DNA from: Pseudomonas triticifolii
GTDB taxonomy: Bacteria; Pseudomonadota; Gammaproteobacteria; Pseudomonadales; Pseudomonadaceae
DNA: 64,000 nucleotides
Reading direction: 5' to 3'
NCBI RefSeq assembly: GCF_014358015.1
Contig: NZ_JACONV010000007.1
Coordinates: forward strand, 123,424 to 187,423
Position numbers and translations under genes: made by a program
Notes under the pieces: model-generated
Databases searched by the model: none
Told to the model about the DNA's origin: nothing
Seen by the model: only the letters and a program-made list of their open reading frames with translations
Part shown: positions 18,464 through 27,304 of the stretch, piece after piece
Numbering within the stretch: position 1 is the first letter of the stretch
How the letters are laid out: each line of letters begins with the position of its first letter

Positions 18464-18545
18464 GACACGGATCCTCTTACTTGATGGCGCGGGTTATACA
18501 GTAGCGTAAAGGCTTTCTCAAAATAACTATCCGAACGGATAAACA

Positions 18546-18570
18546 AAAACCCCGGACATGTCCGGGGTTC
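18546..18570 (-). terminator. Terminator of the Tim44-like gene
   Basis: A perfect 22-base palindrome at 18549-18570 (arms AACCCCGGACA and TGTCCGGGGTT) runs on the minus strand into TTTTTG. It lies 24 bases beyond the stop of the Tim44-like gene. Confidence 0.88.
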
Positions 18571-18593
18571 TGAACGCAGGAACGGTATCTGGT

Positions 18594-19436
18594 TCAACCG
18601 TTCTGGCGAATTCCTGCTACCAGCCAAGGCTGGTTGTCGCCCTGCGCACGTTCCATGTTCCAGCTTTCGCTGAACACTTCACCCTGGTCAAAGCGCGAGG
18701 TCTTGGACACGCCCGAGAAGGTCAGGGTCGCGATGGTCTTGTCGGCACGATCATCCACACCGTCCAGCTGGACGTTGAGGTTGTCGATGTACGTCGACTG
18801 GAAGCCATCACCCAGGTCAGCTCGTTCCTTTTTCAGGAACTGAAGCATTTGCGGGGTCACGAACTCGGAGATCTTGTCCATCTCATTGGCATCCCAGTGC
18901 TGCTGGAGCGACTGAAAGTGGCTGCGAGCGGCCTCAAGGAAGCGTTCTTCATTGAACCAGGCAGGCGCATTGATGACCGGTGCTGCGGAAGCGGCGGAGC
19001 TGCTGCCGAAGATCGGGTTTTGCGCAGGCTGGCTGACTTCACGCTGGTAAGGCGCACCGGCACCGGCCATTTTCGGCTGTTGCTGCTGACGCTTGCGCGC
19101 AATGAAGCGGAAGATCAGGAAGGCGATCAGGCCCATGATCAGGAAGTCGAACAGTTGCAGGCCCTGGAAACCGTCACCCATGAACATGGCGGCGAGCATG
19201 CCACCGGCAGCGATACCGGCCAATGGACCCAGCCAGCGGGACGCGCCGCTCGCGGCGGGTGTCGGGCGGCCAGCAGCGTTAGGGGCAGCAGCCGGTGTAG
19301 CAGGCGCTGTCTGGCGCGCCTGATGGGTCGGTGCCGAGCCCATGCTCTTGCCGCCACCGAAACGCGCGGCGTTCACATCCAGGCTCATGGTGAGCCCGAT
19401 GCACAGCGCCATCGCGATGCTTAGAAAACGTTGCAT
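18594..19436 (-). CDS. Tim44-like domain protein
   Basis: Protein of 280 residues: signal peptide (about 1-22, MSLDVNAA end), a Gly/Ala/Pro-rich linker, one or two transmembrane segments around residues 85-120, then a Tim44-like domain (about 165-280; WFNEERFLEAARSHFQSLQQHWD). The domain belongs to the NTF2-like fold. Its bacterial role is unclear; a membrane-associated binding function is inferred. The ATG at 19436 gives a proper signal peptide, whereas the upstream frame to 19484 does not. Confidence 0.85.
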   Translation of the reverse strand: MQRFLSIAMALCIGLTMSLDVNAARFGGGKSMGSAPTHQARQTAPATPAAAPNAAGRPTPAASGASRWLGPLAGIAAGGMLAAMFMGDGFQGLQLFDFLIMGLIAFLIFRFIARKRQQQQPKMAGAGAPYQREVSQPAQNPIFGSSSAASAAPVINAPAWFNEERFLEAARSHFQSLQQHWDANEMDKISEFVTPQMLQFLKKERADLGDGFQSTYIDNLNVQLDGVDDRADKTIATLTFSGVSKTSRFDQGEVFSESWNMERAQGDNQPWLVAGIRQNG

Positions 19437-19803
19437 AAGGGTATTCCCGTTTTGTGATTGCACGCGCGTCATGTTGCACAGCACATGGCTTCATGACCAG
19501 CGCGTTAATGTTTCGGACTTTTACACAAGTAGCGTAAGACTTTTCGCTGCGGCTTGTGGGATCGGTCATCTAGACGTTCAGTTATACACAAGAATGCCTG
19601 AATGAACGCACAACCCACCGCCTGATCGTCTCCATTGCGTGGTCAGCTTTATGCACACGTCTTGCAGCAACCGACTCACTGTGGGAGGCGGCTTGCCGGC
19701 GATGGCGTCCGCTCAGTCGCTGATAGGTCGCTTCAAAAAATGCATCGTCGGCAAGCCGCTTCTCAACCGCGATGCATTCAACCCGACACTCCCGCAGAAA
19801 CGG
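19437..19803. other. Intergenic region with REP pair
   Basis: The 367 bases between the Tim44-like start and the uvrD stop contain a REP pair at 19681-19761 and otherwise no recognised gene. The promoter of the Tim44-like gene should lie in 19440-19560. Confidence 0.6.
19681..19761. repeat. REP pair (inverted)
   Basis: gtgggaggcggcttgccggc at 19681 is mirrored by gcatcgtcggcaagccgctt ending at 19761; the arms share ggcttgccg-gatg in inverse orientation with a 37-base spacer. The same unit recurs at 30756 and 44804. Confidence 0.85.
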
Positions 19804-21987
19804 TTACAACGCCACCAGCTTCGCGTAACCCATCATCAACCACTTGCTGCCTTCGGCAAAGTTGACCTGCACCCGGGCCTGAGCGCCTGCGCCCTCGAAA
19901 TTGAGGATCACGCCTTCGCCGAATACCGCGTGCTGCACACGCTGGCCCAGGGTGAACTCGGTTTCCGGGATGCCGGTGCCGCTGAACAGGCTGCTGTTGT
20001 TGACCTTCTGGGTGCCGCCGAACGGGCGGCTGACGCTGTTGGACAGACGCACCTCCTGAATCAGCGCCGGCGGGATCTCACGGACGAAACGCGACACCTT
20101 GTTGTAGGTCTCGCTGCCGTACAGGCGACGCGTCTCGGCGTAGGTCATGACCAGATGCTGCATCGCGCGGGTGATGCCCACGTACGCCAGACGGCGCTCT
20201 TCTTCAAGACGGCCGGGCTCTTCCAGGCTCATCTTGTGCGGGAACAGCCCTTCTTCCATGCCCACCAGGAACACGTGCGGAAACTCCAGGCCCTTGGCGC
20301 TGTGCAGCGTCATCAGCTGAATGCTTTCTTCGTGCTCCTGAGCCTGAGTATCGCCCGCTTCCAGCGACGCATGGCCGAGGAAGGCCGCCAACGGGGTCAG
20401 GTCCTCTTCGCTTTCGGTATTTTCGAAGGCACGCGCAGCGCTGACCAGTTCCTCAAGGTTTTCTACCCGTGCCTGGCCTTTTTCGCCTTTTTCCTGCTCG
20501 TGGTAGGTGATCAGCCCGGATTGTTCGATGACCGTCTGGGTCATCAGGTGCAGCGGCATCTCCATGACCTTGGCTGACAGGTTCTCGATCAGTTCGATGA
20601 ACCCGCCCAGCGCCGTCGCCGCGCGGCCGGTCAGGCCTTTGTTGGCGACCAGCAGGCGCATGGCCTCCCACATCGATACATCGGCGTGACGGGCGTGTTC
20701 GCGGATGGCTTCGACAGTCTTTTCACCGATGCCGCGTGCCGGGACGTTAATGACCCGCTCAAGCGCCGCATCGTTGCCGCGACCTTCCAGCAGGCGCAGG
20801 TACGCCATGGCGTTCTTGATCTCGGCGCGTTCGAAGAAGCGCTGGCCGCCATAGATGCGATACGGAATGCGTTCGCGCAGCAGCGCTTCTTCCAGCACCC
20901 GTGACTGGGCGTTGGAGCGGTACAGAATGGCGATGTCGTTACGCGAGGTACCGGTCTTGAGCACGCTCTCGATGGTCTCGACCACGTAACGCGCTTCATC
21001 GTGTTCGTTGAAGGCCGCGTACAGACTGATCAGTTCGCCGTCGCCGACATCCGTCCACAGCTCTTTGCCCAGGCGACCGCTGTTGTTGACGATCAAGCCG
21101 TTGGCCGCTTTGAGGATGCTCGCCGTGGAGCGGTAGTTCTGCTCAAGACGGATGACCTCGGTGTCCGGGAAGTCGGACGAGTACTGATGAATGTTCTCGA
21201 TCTTCGCGCCACGCCAGCCGTAGATGGACTGGTCGTCGTCGCCGACCACCATGAGACTGTCGCCGCCCTGTGCCAGCAGACGCAACCAGGCGTACTGCAC
21301 GGCGTTGGTGTCCTGGAACTCGTCCACCAGCACATGGCGGAAGCGCCGCTGGTAGTGCGCCAGCAGACCCGGGTTATCACGCCACAGGTCCAGGGCGCGC
21401 AGCAGCAGTTCCGAGAAGTCGATCACGCCCGCCCGTTGGCAGGCCGCTTCGTAGGCTTCATAGATGCTGCGCATGGTGGTCAGGAACAGGTCGCCGCTGG
21501 CCTGAATGTGCTGCGGGCGCAGCCCTTCGTCCTTCTGCCCATTGATGAACCACTGTGCCTGACGGGCCGGCCAGCGTTGCTCGTCCAGGCCCAGGTCGCG
21601 GATCACGCGCTTGACCACGCGCTGCTGGTCGTCGCTGTCCAGGATCTGGAAGGTCTGCACCAGCCCGGCTTCCTGCCAGTGCGCCCGCAACAGGCGGTGC
21701 GCCAGGCCGTGGAACGTACCGACCCACATGCCTGCCGGGCTGATGCCCATCAGTTGCTCGATGCGATGACGCATCTCGGCAGCGGCCTTGTTGGTGAACG
21801 TCACCGACAGCACGGAGTGCGGGGAGGCTTGCTCGACCTGCATCAGCCAGGCGATGCGATGCACCAGCACACGGGTTTTGCCGGAGCCAGCTCCGGCCAG
21901 GACCAACTGACGACCCAGGGAGGCGGCTACGGCCTGACGCTGGGCATCGTTGAGGGAATTGAGAAGCAGAGAGAGATCATCGCGCAT
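19804..21987 (-). CDS. uvrD: DNA helicase II UvrD
   Basis: Protein of 727 residues, the usual UvrD length. It is a 3'-5' SF1 helicase for nucleotide excision and mismatch repair. Visible motifs are GAGSGKT (Walker A, about 33-39), LVDEFQDTNAVQYAW (motif II), GDDDQSIYGWRGA (motif III), LEQNYRS (motif IV), LMTLHSAKGLEFPHVFLVG (motif V) and YVGITRAMQHL (motif VI). A C-terminal Tudor-like end (GQRVQHAVFGEGVILNFEG) is present. No LexA box of the CTG-N10-CAG type was seen just upstream. ATG at 21987. Confidence 0.97.
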   Translation of the reverse strand: MRDDLSLLLNSLNDAQRQAVAASLGRQLVLAGAGSGKTRVLVHRIAWLMQVEQASPHSVLSVTFTNKAAAEMRHRIEQLMGISPAGMWVGTFHGLAHRLLRAHWQEAGLVQTFQILDSDDQQRVVKRVIRDLGLDEQRWPARQAQWFINGQKDEGLRPQHIQASGDLFLTTMRSIYEAYEAACQRAGVIDFSELLLRALDLWRDNPGLLAHYQRRFRHVLVDEFQDTNAVQYAWLRLLAQGGDSLMVVGDDDQSIYGWRGAKIENIHQYSSDFPDTEVIRLEQNYRSTASILKAANGLIVNNSGRLGKELWTDVGDGELISLYAAFNEHDEARYVVETIESVLKTGTSRNDIAILYRSNAQSRVLEEALLRERIPYRIYGGQRFFERAEIKNAMAYLRLLEGRGNDAALERVINVPARGIGEKTVEAIREHARHADVSMWEAMRLLVANKGLTGRAATALGGFIELIENLSAKVMEMPLHLMTQTVIEQSGLITYHEQEKGEKGQARVENLEELVSAARAFENTESEEDLTPLAAFLGHASLEAGDTQAQEHEESIQLMTLHSAKGLEFPHVFLVGMEEGLFPHKMSLEEPGRLEEERRLAYVGITRAMQHLVMTYAETRRLYGSETYNKVSRFVREIPPALIQEVRLSNSVSRPFGGTQKVNNSSLFSGTGIPETEFTLGQRVQHAVFGEGVILNFEGAGAQARVQVNFAEGSKWLMMGYAKLVAL

Positions 21988-22274
21988 CGGCGCATTCTAG
22001 GGTGCTGCGTCATGGTGGGCAAACCATGCTTTGTGTGAGGCAACAAAAAACCTGTGGCACTGACGACCGGCGGGTCAGGGCTGCGAGCATTGCTCGCCGT
22101 GCCTTGAGCGAATGAACGGCGCTCTGCGAAATGGCAAATTGATTTTTTTGTGCAATGCGGCTGTTTGGTCTACCCAAACCCTTGTGTATGCTCCGCACAC
22201 GCTCAAGGCCAAGGTCCTGTTTGAACGCTCCTGAGGGGCGCAGGCGGGGCCTGATCAAATACAAGAACGACGCC

Positions 22275-24767
22275 ATGACATACCGCTTCAGCGCGGGCGA
22301 TGCACCTGACAGCACTCGCCATAGCCCTCACAAGCCGTTCACTGCCCAACTGGCGGTCGAGCGCACGCGTCTTCTTTATCAGGGGTCGTTGTTGCCAACG
22401 CTGTTCATGTTCGTGAGCGGGCTTGTCTGTGCCTGGCTGCTGTGGAGCCCGGAGCGCTATGTGCTCGTCGGGATCTGGCTGGGCTGGCTGTCTGCACTGG
22501 TCTGTCTGCGCATCATCCAGGTCGCCGCGTTTCGGGCTGCGCCGCCGCAGCGTCAGGTGCATGCGGTCTGGCGTCGAATGTTTCTGCTGGGCGCCTGTGT
22601 CAGCGGGCTGACCCTGGCAGCAGCGGCCGTGGTGCTGGTTCCGGTCGAAAATTTCCAGCAGCAGGCCTGGGTCTTCGGCATGATCGGCGCGGCGATTCTG
22701 TCCGCCAGCGTGGCTTACGCCGTCAGCATTTCTGCGTTTCTGGTGTTCAGCCTGTCCTGCCTGCTGCCGCCGATCCTTTATCTGTTTTGGGGCGGCGATG
22801 TACCGCTACGAGGCTGGGGCTGGCTGGGATTGATTCTGTTGTTCGCCCTGAGCGTCGTGGCCTGGCAGATCAATCGTCTGATGCAGCGCAGTCTGTTGCA
22901 GCGTTTTCAGAATCAGGCGTTGATCGAGCATCTGCAGCACGCGCAAGCGGTCAGCGTGGCGCTCAACACTGAGCTGGCCCGTGAAATAGAGCAGCGCCGT
23001 GAGGCCGAACGTGACTTGCGGGAGGCGCAGGCAGGGCTGGAAGATCGTGTCGCTCAGCGCACGCTTGAGCTTGAAGAGGCCAACCAGGCCCTGAGCAAGA
23101 GCCCGCCGAGGCTGGCTGCAACCGTGTTCGATGCGGCCAGCGAGGGTATCGTGATCTTCGATCCGGATTACACCATCCTGACGGTCAATCAGGCGTTCAG
23201 CCGGTTCAGTGGCTATCAATCGGACGATGTGATCGGTCGTAAGGTGATGGACATCGCCAGCAGTCGGGATGCCCGTCGTCATTTCCAGGCCATTCGCCAC
23301 TCTCTGGAGCAAACCGGGCAATGGCAGGGCGAACTGGTTGAAACCCGCAAGAATGGCGAGCTGTATCCGCAATGGCTGCAACTGAACGCTGTGCGCGATA
23401 AATCAGGAAAAACCAGCCACATTGTCGGCTTCTTCTCTGATCTTTCCGCCAGGCGTGCTGCCGAGGAGCGCATGCGTTATCTGGCCCATTTCGACGAATT
23501 GACGGGGCTGGCGAACCGCTCGTTATTCACGCAACGTCTGCACGAGATTCGCCAGCGCGTTCAACGCACAGGCCGAAGCCTTGCGTTGCTGCACATCAAC
23601 CTCGACCGCTTCAAATTACTCAATGAAAGTCTGGGTCACGAAGTAGCGGACCAGTTGCTCAAACACGTGGCTCGCCGATTGAACAGTGCGATGCCGGAAG
23701 CCGACATCATCGCTCGGCTGTCGGGCGACGAGTTTGCTGTCCTGTTCGACGCCTATGCCAACCTCTCAAGTCTGGCGCGAGTGACCAGCCGCCTGCTCAG
23801 CAAGCTGCGCGTGCCGTTGTCCGTGGGTGGGCATGAACTGGTGATCAGCGCCTCAGTGGGCATCAGCCTGTTGCCCGATTCAGCCCGTGAAGTTTCGGCG
23901 CTCGTGAGTCAGGCGAACATGGCGATGCAGCACGCCAAGCACATGGGCGGCAACAATTTCCAGTTCTTCACCGAGAGCTTGCAGGCCAGCACGCTGGAGC
24001 GCCTGCAAATGGAAATCCAGTTGCGCAGGGCCATTGAAGAGCATCAATTGCTGGTCTTTTATCAACCCAAGCTGAGCCTGAGGAGTGGACGTCTGGACTC
24101 GGCCGAAGCCTTGGTGCGCTGGCACCACCCACAGCGCGGCATGGTGCCACCGGGAGACTTCATAGGGCTTGCCGAGGAAACCGGGCTGATCGGCGCCATC
24201 GGTGAATTCGTGCTGCGCAAGGCGTGCTGGCAGGCCTGCGAGTGGCAGCGTCAGGGTATGGCGCCGATCAGGGTGTCGGTCAACCTGTCGGTCCATCAAT
24301 TGCGTCAGGGGAAGCTGGTGAGTCTGGTGCGGCAAGTGCTTGAGGAAACCGGTCTGGAACCGCAATGGCTGGAGCTGGAGCTGACTGAAAGCCAGCTGCT
24401 CGACAGCGTCGAACACATTAGCGCGACCTTTCAGCAGTTGCGTGAGCTGGGCGTAAAGCTGGCTATCGATGACTTCGGCACGGGCTACTCTTCATTGAGT
24501 TACCTGCGACGCTTTCCGGTGGACTACGTCAAGATCGATCAGGCGTTCATCAGTGGCCTGGATGACGGAACCGGGGATGCGGCGATCATTCAAGCGATCA
24601 TTTCCATGGCTCACAGCCTGGGTTTGAAGGTGGTCGCCGAGGGCGTTGAAAACCAGAGTCAGTTGGAGTTCCTCAGAGAGCATGGATGCGATGAGGTACA
24701 GGGTTATCTGATCAGCCGGCCGATCGAGGCGTCTGCCATGGCCGCGATGCTGATTCAGTCGCGCTGA
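22275..24767 (+). CDS. Membrane GGDEF-EAL cyclic-di-GMP protein with PAS domain
   Basis: Protein of 830 residues. About five transmembrane helices (roughly 35-205) form a sensor region, then a coiled coil (about 225-270), a PAS domain (about 275-390; VFDAASEGIVIFDPDYTIL), a GGDEF domain with SGDEF at 483-487, and an EAL domain with E611-A-L-V-R and KIDQAFISGL. The EAL motif set looks complete, so phosphodiesterase activity is likely; SGDEF is an accepted variant of the cyclase site, so both activities are possible. The ATG at 22275 was preferred to an upstream GTG-type start because the first 40 residues are unlike the family. Head to head with uvrD, as in PAO1 (PA5442-PA5443, from memory). 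Confidence 0.9.
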   Translation: MTYRFSAGDAPDSTRHSPHKPFTAQLAVERTRLLYQGSLLPTLFMFVSGLVCAWLLWSPERYVLVGIWLGWLSALVCLRIIQVAAFRAAPPQRQVHAVWRRMFLLGACVSGLTLAAAAVVLVPVENFQQQAWVFGMIGAAILSASVAYAVSISAFLVFSLSCLLPPILYLFWGGDVPLRGWGWLGLILLFALSVVAWQINRLMQRSLLQRFQNQALIEHLQHAQAVSVALNTELAREIEQRREAERDLREAQAGLEDRVAQRTLELEEANQALSKSPPRLAATVFDAASEGIVIFDPDYTILTVNQAFSRFSGYQSDDVIGRKVMDIASSRDARRHFQAIRHSLEQTGQWQGELVETRKNGELYPQWLQLNAVRDKSGKTSHIVGFFSDLSARRAAEERMRYLAHFDELTGLANRSLFTQRLHEIRQRVQRTGRSLALLHINLDRFKLLNESLGHEVADQLLKHVARRLNSAMPEADIIARLSGDEFAVLFDAYANLSSLARVTSRLLSKLRVPLSVGGHELVISASVGISLLPDSAREVSALVSQANMAMQHAKHMGGNNFQFFTESLQASTLERLQMEIQLRRAIEEHQLLVFYQPKLSLRSGRLDSAEALVRWHHPQRGMVPPGDFIGLAEETGLIGAIGEFVLRKACWQACEWQRQGMAPIRVSVNLSVHQLRQGKLVSLVRQVLEETGLEPQWLELELTESQLLDSVEHISATFQQLRELGVKLAIDDFGTGYSSLSYLRRFPVDYVKIDQAFISGLDDGTGDAAIIQAIISMAHSLGLKVVAEGVENQSQLEFLREHGCDEVQGYLISRPIEASAMAAMLIQSR

Positions 24768-24892
24768 GACAGCATCGTGGTTGTAGTGGATTCGGCATAA
24801 TGTAGGATTATTCCCACAAAAAAGAGCGATTTGCCCTTCCTCATTCTGTTTAAGACCTTCCACGTTCGTTTAACTGGGCGTCTCGCAGGTCA

Positions 24893-24907
24893 TGTAGTAT
24901 AACTACA
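24893..24907. promoter_or_regulatory. HexR-type operator
   Basis: TGTAGT-ata-ACTACA is a perfect palindrome and fits the HexR consensus TGTARTwwwAYTACA. It lies 44 bases before the RpiR gene. Related half-sites tgtagt (24782) and ctaca (24914) are close by. Autoregulation by the adjacent HexR-like protein is inferred. Confidence 0.7.
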
Positions 24908-24951
24908 AGAAAGCTACAACCCGCCCACTTCTTCATTGCCGAGTCTGCCTT

Positions 24952-25818
24952 TTGAATCTGCTGCAACACATCGCCCAGTCACGTCACCTGCTGCGCAAAT
25001 CGGAGCTCAAGGTAGCCGACCATGTGCTGCTCGACCCTGCCGCTGTGATGCACAGTTCCATGGCTGATCTGGCGCACAGTGTGGGGATTAGCGAACCGAC
25101 CATCGTGCGTTTCTGTCGCGCCATTGGGTGCACGGGGTTTCAGGACCTCAAGCTCAAGCTGGCCCAGAGCCTGGCAGCGGGCGCGAGCTTCGGGCAGTTC
25201 GCGATTCATGAAGACGATTCGGTCGCCGACTACAGCCTGAAGATTTTCGACACCACCCTGCACACGCTCATGGAAGTGCGCGAGAACCTCGATCCGCATG
25301 CGCTGCAACAGGCCGTCACGGCAATGGCCGGTGCCAATCGGGTCGAGTTCTACGGTTTCGGTGCGTCTGGCGCGGTCGCCGCTGATGCCCAGCACAAGTT
25401 CTTCCGCCTGCTGCTGACGGCGGCGGCGTATTCCGATCCTCACATGCAGGCCATGTCGGCGGCGACGCTCAAGCCGACGGATGTCGCGGTGTGCATTTCC
25501 CAGTCGGGCCGTTCCAAAGACCTGCTGATCACCGCCAACATGGTGCGTGAAAGCGGCGCGACCCTGATCACGCTGTGTCCGAGCCAGACGCCACTGGCCG
25601 AGCTGTCTTCGGTCAATCTGGCCATCGACGTTCACGAAGACACCGAGATTTATACGCCGCTGACCTCGCGCATCGCGCATCTGGTGGTGATCGATGTGCT
25701 GGCGATGGGTGTGGCCATGGCGCGTGGGCCAAGCCTGGTCAACCACCTCAAAAGCGTCAAGCGCAGCTTGCGCAGCCTGCGTCTGTCGCCAAAATCGATC
25801 AAGCCTCACGAAGACTGA
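24952..25818 (+). CDS. RpiR/MurR-family regulator, HexR-like
   Basis: Protein of 288 residues. An N-terminal HTH_6 domain (about 1-77; SMADLAHSVGISEPTIVRFCRAIGCTGFQDLKL) is followed by a SIS sugar-phosphate-binding domain (about 120-260; VEFYGFGASGAVAADAQHKF, ISQSGRSKDLL). TTG 24952 is the only start that keeps the whole HTH domain. HexR itself usually sits beside zwf/edd, so this is a paralogue, probably matching PA5438 (from memory), located near the pyruvate carboxylase genes. It may sense a sugar phosphate and control central carbon genes. Confidence 0.87.
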   Translation: MNLLQHIAQSRHLLRKSELKVADHVLLDPAAVMHSSMADLAHSVGISEPTIVRFCRAIGCTGFQDLKLKLAQSLAAGASFGQFAIHEDDSVADYSLKIFDTTLHTLMEVRENLDPHALQQAVTAMAGANRVEFYGFGASGAVAADAQHKFFRLLLTAAAYSDPHMQAMSAATLKPTDVAVCISQSGRSKDLLITANMVRESGATLITLCPSQTPLAELSSVNLAIDVHEDTEIYTPLTSRIAHLVVIDVLAMGVAMARGPSLVNHLKSVKRSLRSLRLSPKSIKPHED

Positions 25819-25999
25819 TTGGCCTCCAGCATAAAATACCGGCTGGCGACTTCAGGCGTCTTTCGGGCGAGGTTCAGTCTGACGCGCCTCACGTCATCGC
25901 GTCTGCCTGTGTTTTCATCAAATTGTCATGCTTGCGCCGCTTGATCGTCACGGCCGGGCGTCACCCTGTACTCCCTTGAAATGTATTGGGAGACAGGAC

Positions 26000-26221
26000 A
26001 TGGCTCGGCACTACGACGATTTACCCAACAGCACCGTGAAAACCCGCCGTCAGCAGGAAGATCAGCGTCGCATGGAGTTTCGTCGTGCGATCGAGAGCTA
26101 CTGTGAGGCGCGTCAGCTCAATCAGGATCTGTGTGACTACCTGGACGGTGTGTCCGGCCCGGTCTGGCAGACCCTCACGCCGTCCGTGGACGGCCGTCGA
26201 AGCGCTCGACAAGCTGGCTGA
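26000..26221 (+). CDS. Small PA3496-family protein
   Basis: Protein of 73 residues starting at ATG 26000, with GGGAGA about 8 bases upstream. The N-terminal half (ARHYDDLPNSTVKTRRQQED then RRMEFRRAIE) is the hallmark of the PA3496 group, described as putative envelope-integrity proteins. It is basic and charged, with no signal peptide. The last 20 or so residues look unrelated, and the 3' end overlaps the convergent pycR gene by 47 bases, so the original stop may have been lost. Confidence 0.65.
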   Translation: MARHYDDLPNSTVKTRRQQEDQRRMEFRRAIESYCEARQLNQDLCDYLDGVSGPVWQTLTPSVDGRRSARQAG

Positions 26222-27125
26222 TCTGCGCCCGTTCGCTACGAATGAATGCCAGAAAAGCGTGTGCCACCGGCGACAGGCGTTTGTCTCTGCCTTGAACCAC
26301 GCACCAGCTTCGATACAACGGCAGCTCGGCCACGGGCAGCTCCATGAGAGCGCCGCTGGCCAGCTCCTGACACACGGCGTGACGTGTCAGCATCGCCAGT
26401 CCCAATCCGGCCACCACGCATTCACGCTGCGCCTCGCTTGAAGATACTTCCGATGTCTGCAGGAAGTGCACGCGTTTTTCCTTGAAATACTCCTCGCAGG
26501 CACGGCGTGTGCCAGATCCCGGCTCGCGGGTCAGCAGCGGCCACGGCTCCAGGTCCTTGAGGCTCAGCACGGCCTGACGGCACAGCGGATGCTCCGGTGG
26601 TGCGACGGCAACGATGGGGTTGTTGAGGAATGGCAGAAACTCCAGCCCCATGTCCTGCGGCACCATCGACATGATCACCAGATCATCGCGGTTGTCCGAC
26701 AGTCTTCTGATCACCAGCGCACGGTTGACCACGGTCAGGTTCAGGCTGACTTCCGGATGCTGGCGTTTAAACGCGGCAAACAAGTGCGGGATGAAATACT
26801 TGCAGCTCGATTCGATGGCCAGTTTGAGTTGGCCTTGAAGGGAGCCCTGCATGTCGGAGAGCTGCATATCGAGGTTTTCCAGCCGGCCGAAGATGTCCTT
26901 GCTGGCAGCCTGAAGCGCTTCTGCGGCTTCGGTGAGGTAGAGCTTCTTGCCGACGTATTCGAACAGCGGTTGGCCGACCAGCTCTTCCAGCTGACGAATC
27001 TGCAGGCTGACCGCAGGTTGGGTCAGCGCCATTTCCTCGGCTGCCCGACTGTACGAGCGCAGGTCGCACACCTCATTGAAAATGCGTAGTTGACGCAATG
27101 TCATACGCATCAATGACTTACGCAT
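26175..27125 (-). CDS. pycR: LysR regulator of pyruvate carboxylase, PycR-like
   Basis: Protein of 316 residues. HTH_1 is at about 6-65 (LRQLRIFNEVCDLRSYSRAA, LTQPAVSLQIRQLEELVGQPLFEY) and a LysR substrate-binding domain follows (about 95-300). Divergent from pycA with 179 bases between starts. This matches PAO1 PA5437 (PycR), reported as a regulator of pyruvate carboxylase and virulence (from memory). ATG 27125 was chosen; TTG 27134 is an alternative. The effector is unknown. Confidence 0.85.
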   Translation of the reverse strand: MRKSLMRMTLRQLRIFNEVCDLRSYSRAAEEMALTQPAVSLQIRQLEELVGQPLFEYVGKKLYLTEAAEALQAASKDIFGRLENLDMQLSDMQGSLQGQLKLAIESSCKYFIPHLFAAFKRQHPEVSLNLTVVNRALVIRRLSDNRDDLVIMSMVPQDMGLEFLPFLNNPIVAVAPPEHPLCRQAVLSLKDLEPWPLLTREPGSGTRRACEEYFKEKRVHFLQTSEVSSSEAQRECVVAGLGLAMLTRHAVCQELASGALMELPVAELPLYRSWCVVQGRDKRLSPVAHAFLAFIRSERAQISQLVERFDGRPRTA

Positions 27126-27161
27126 TTTTAGCAAGCCCTTTGGACGGTTGAGACGCTGACT

Positions 27162-27177
27162 ATAAGCTTTTACTTAT
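27162..27177. promoter_or_regulatory. Candidate LysR-type operator between pycR and pycA
   Basis: ATAAG-cttttA-CTTAT is a 5-6-5 inverted repeat of the T-N11-A sort bound by LysR regulators. It lies 37 bases from the pycR start in the only non-coding space of the divergent pair. Confidence 0.4.
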
Positions 27178-27304
27178 GGCTAACCCAATTTTTACTCATT
27201 TTTATTAATTCTCGATCAGGCATAGGGTGTCCCTGCGGCATTCAGTCACATGCCTAGTTACAAAAGTAGCCAGGACGTTGGTCCTTAAGGTCGAGGAAAC
27301 GCCA

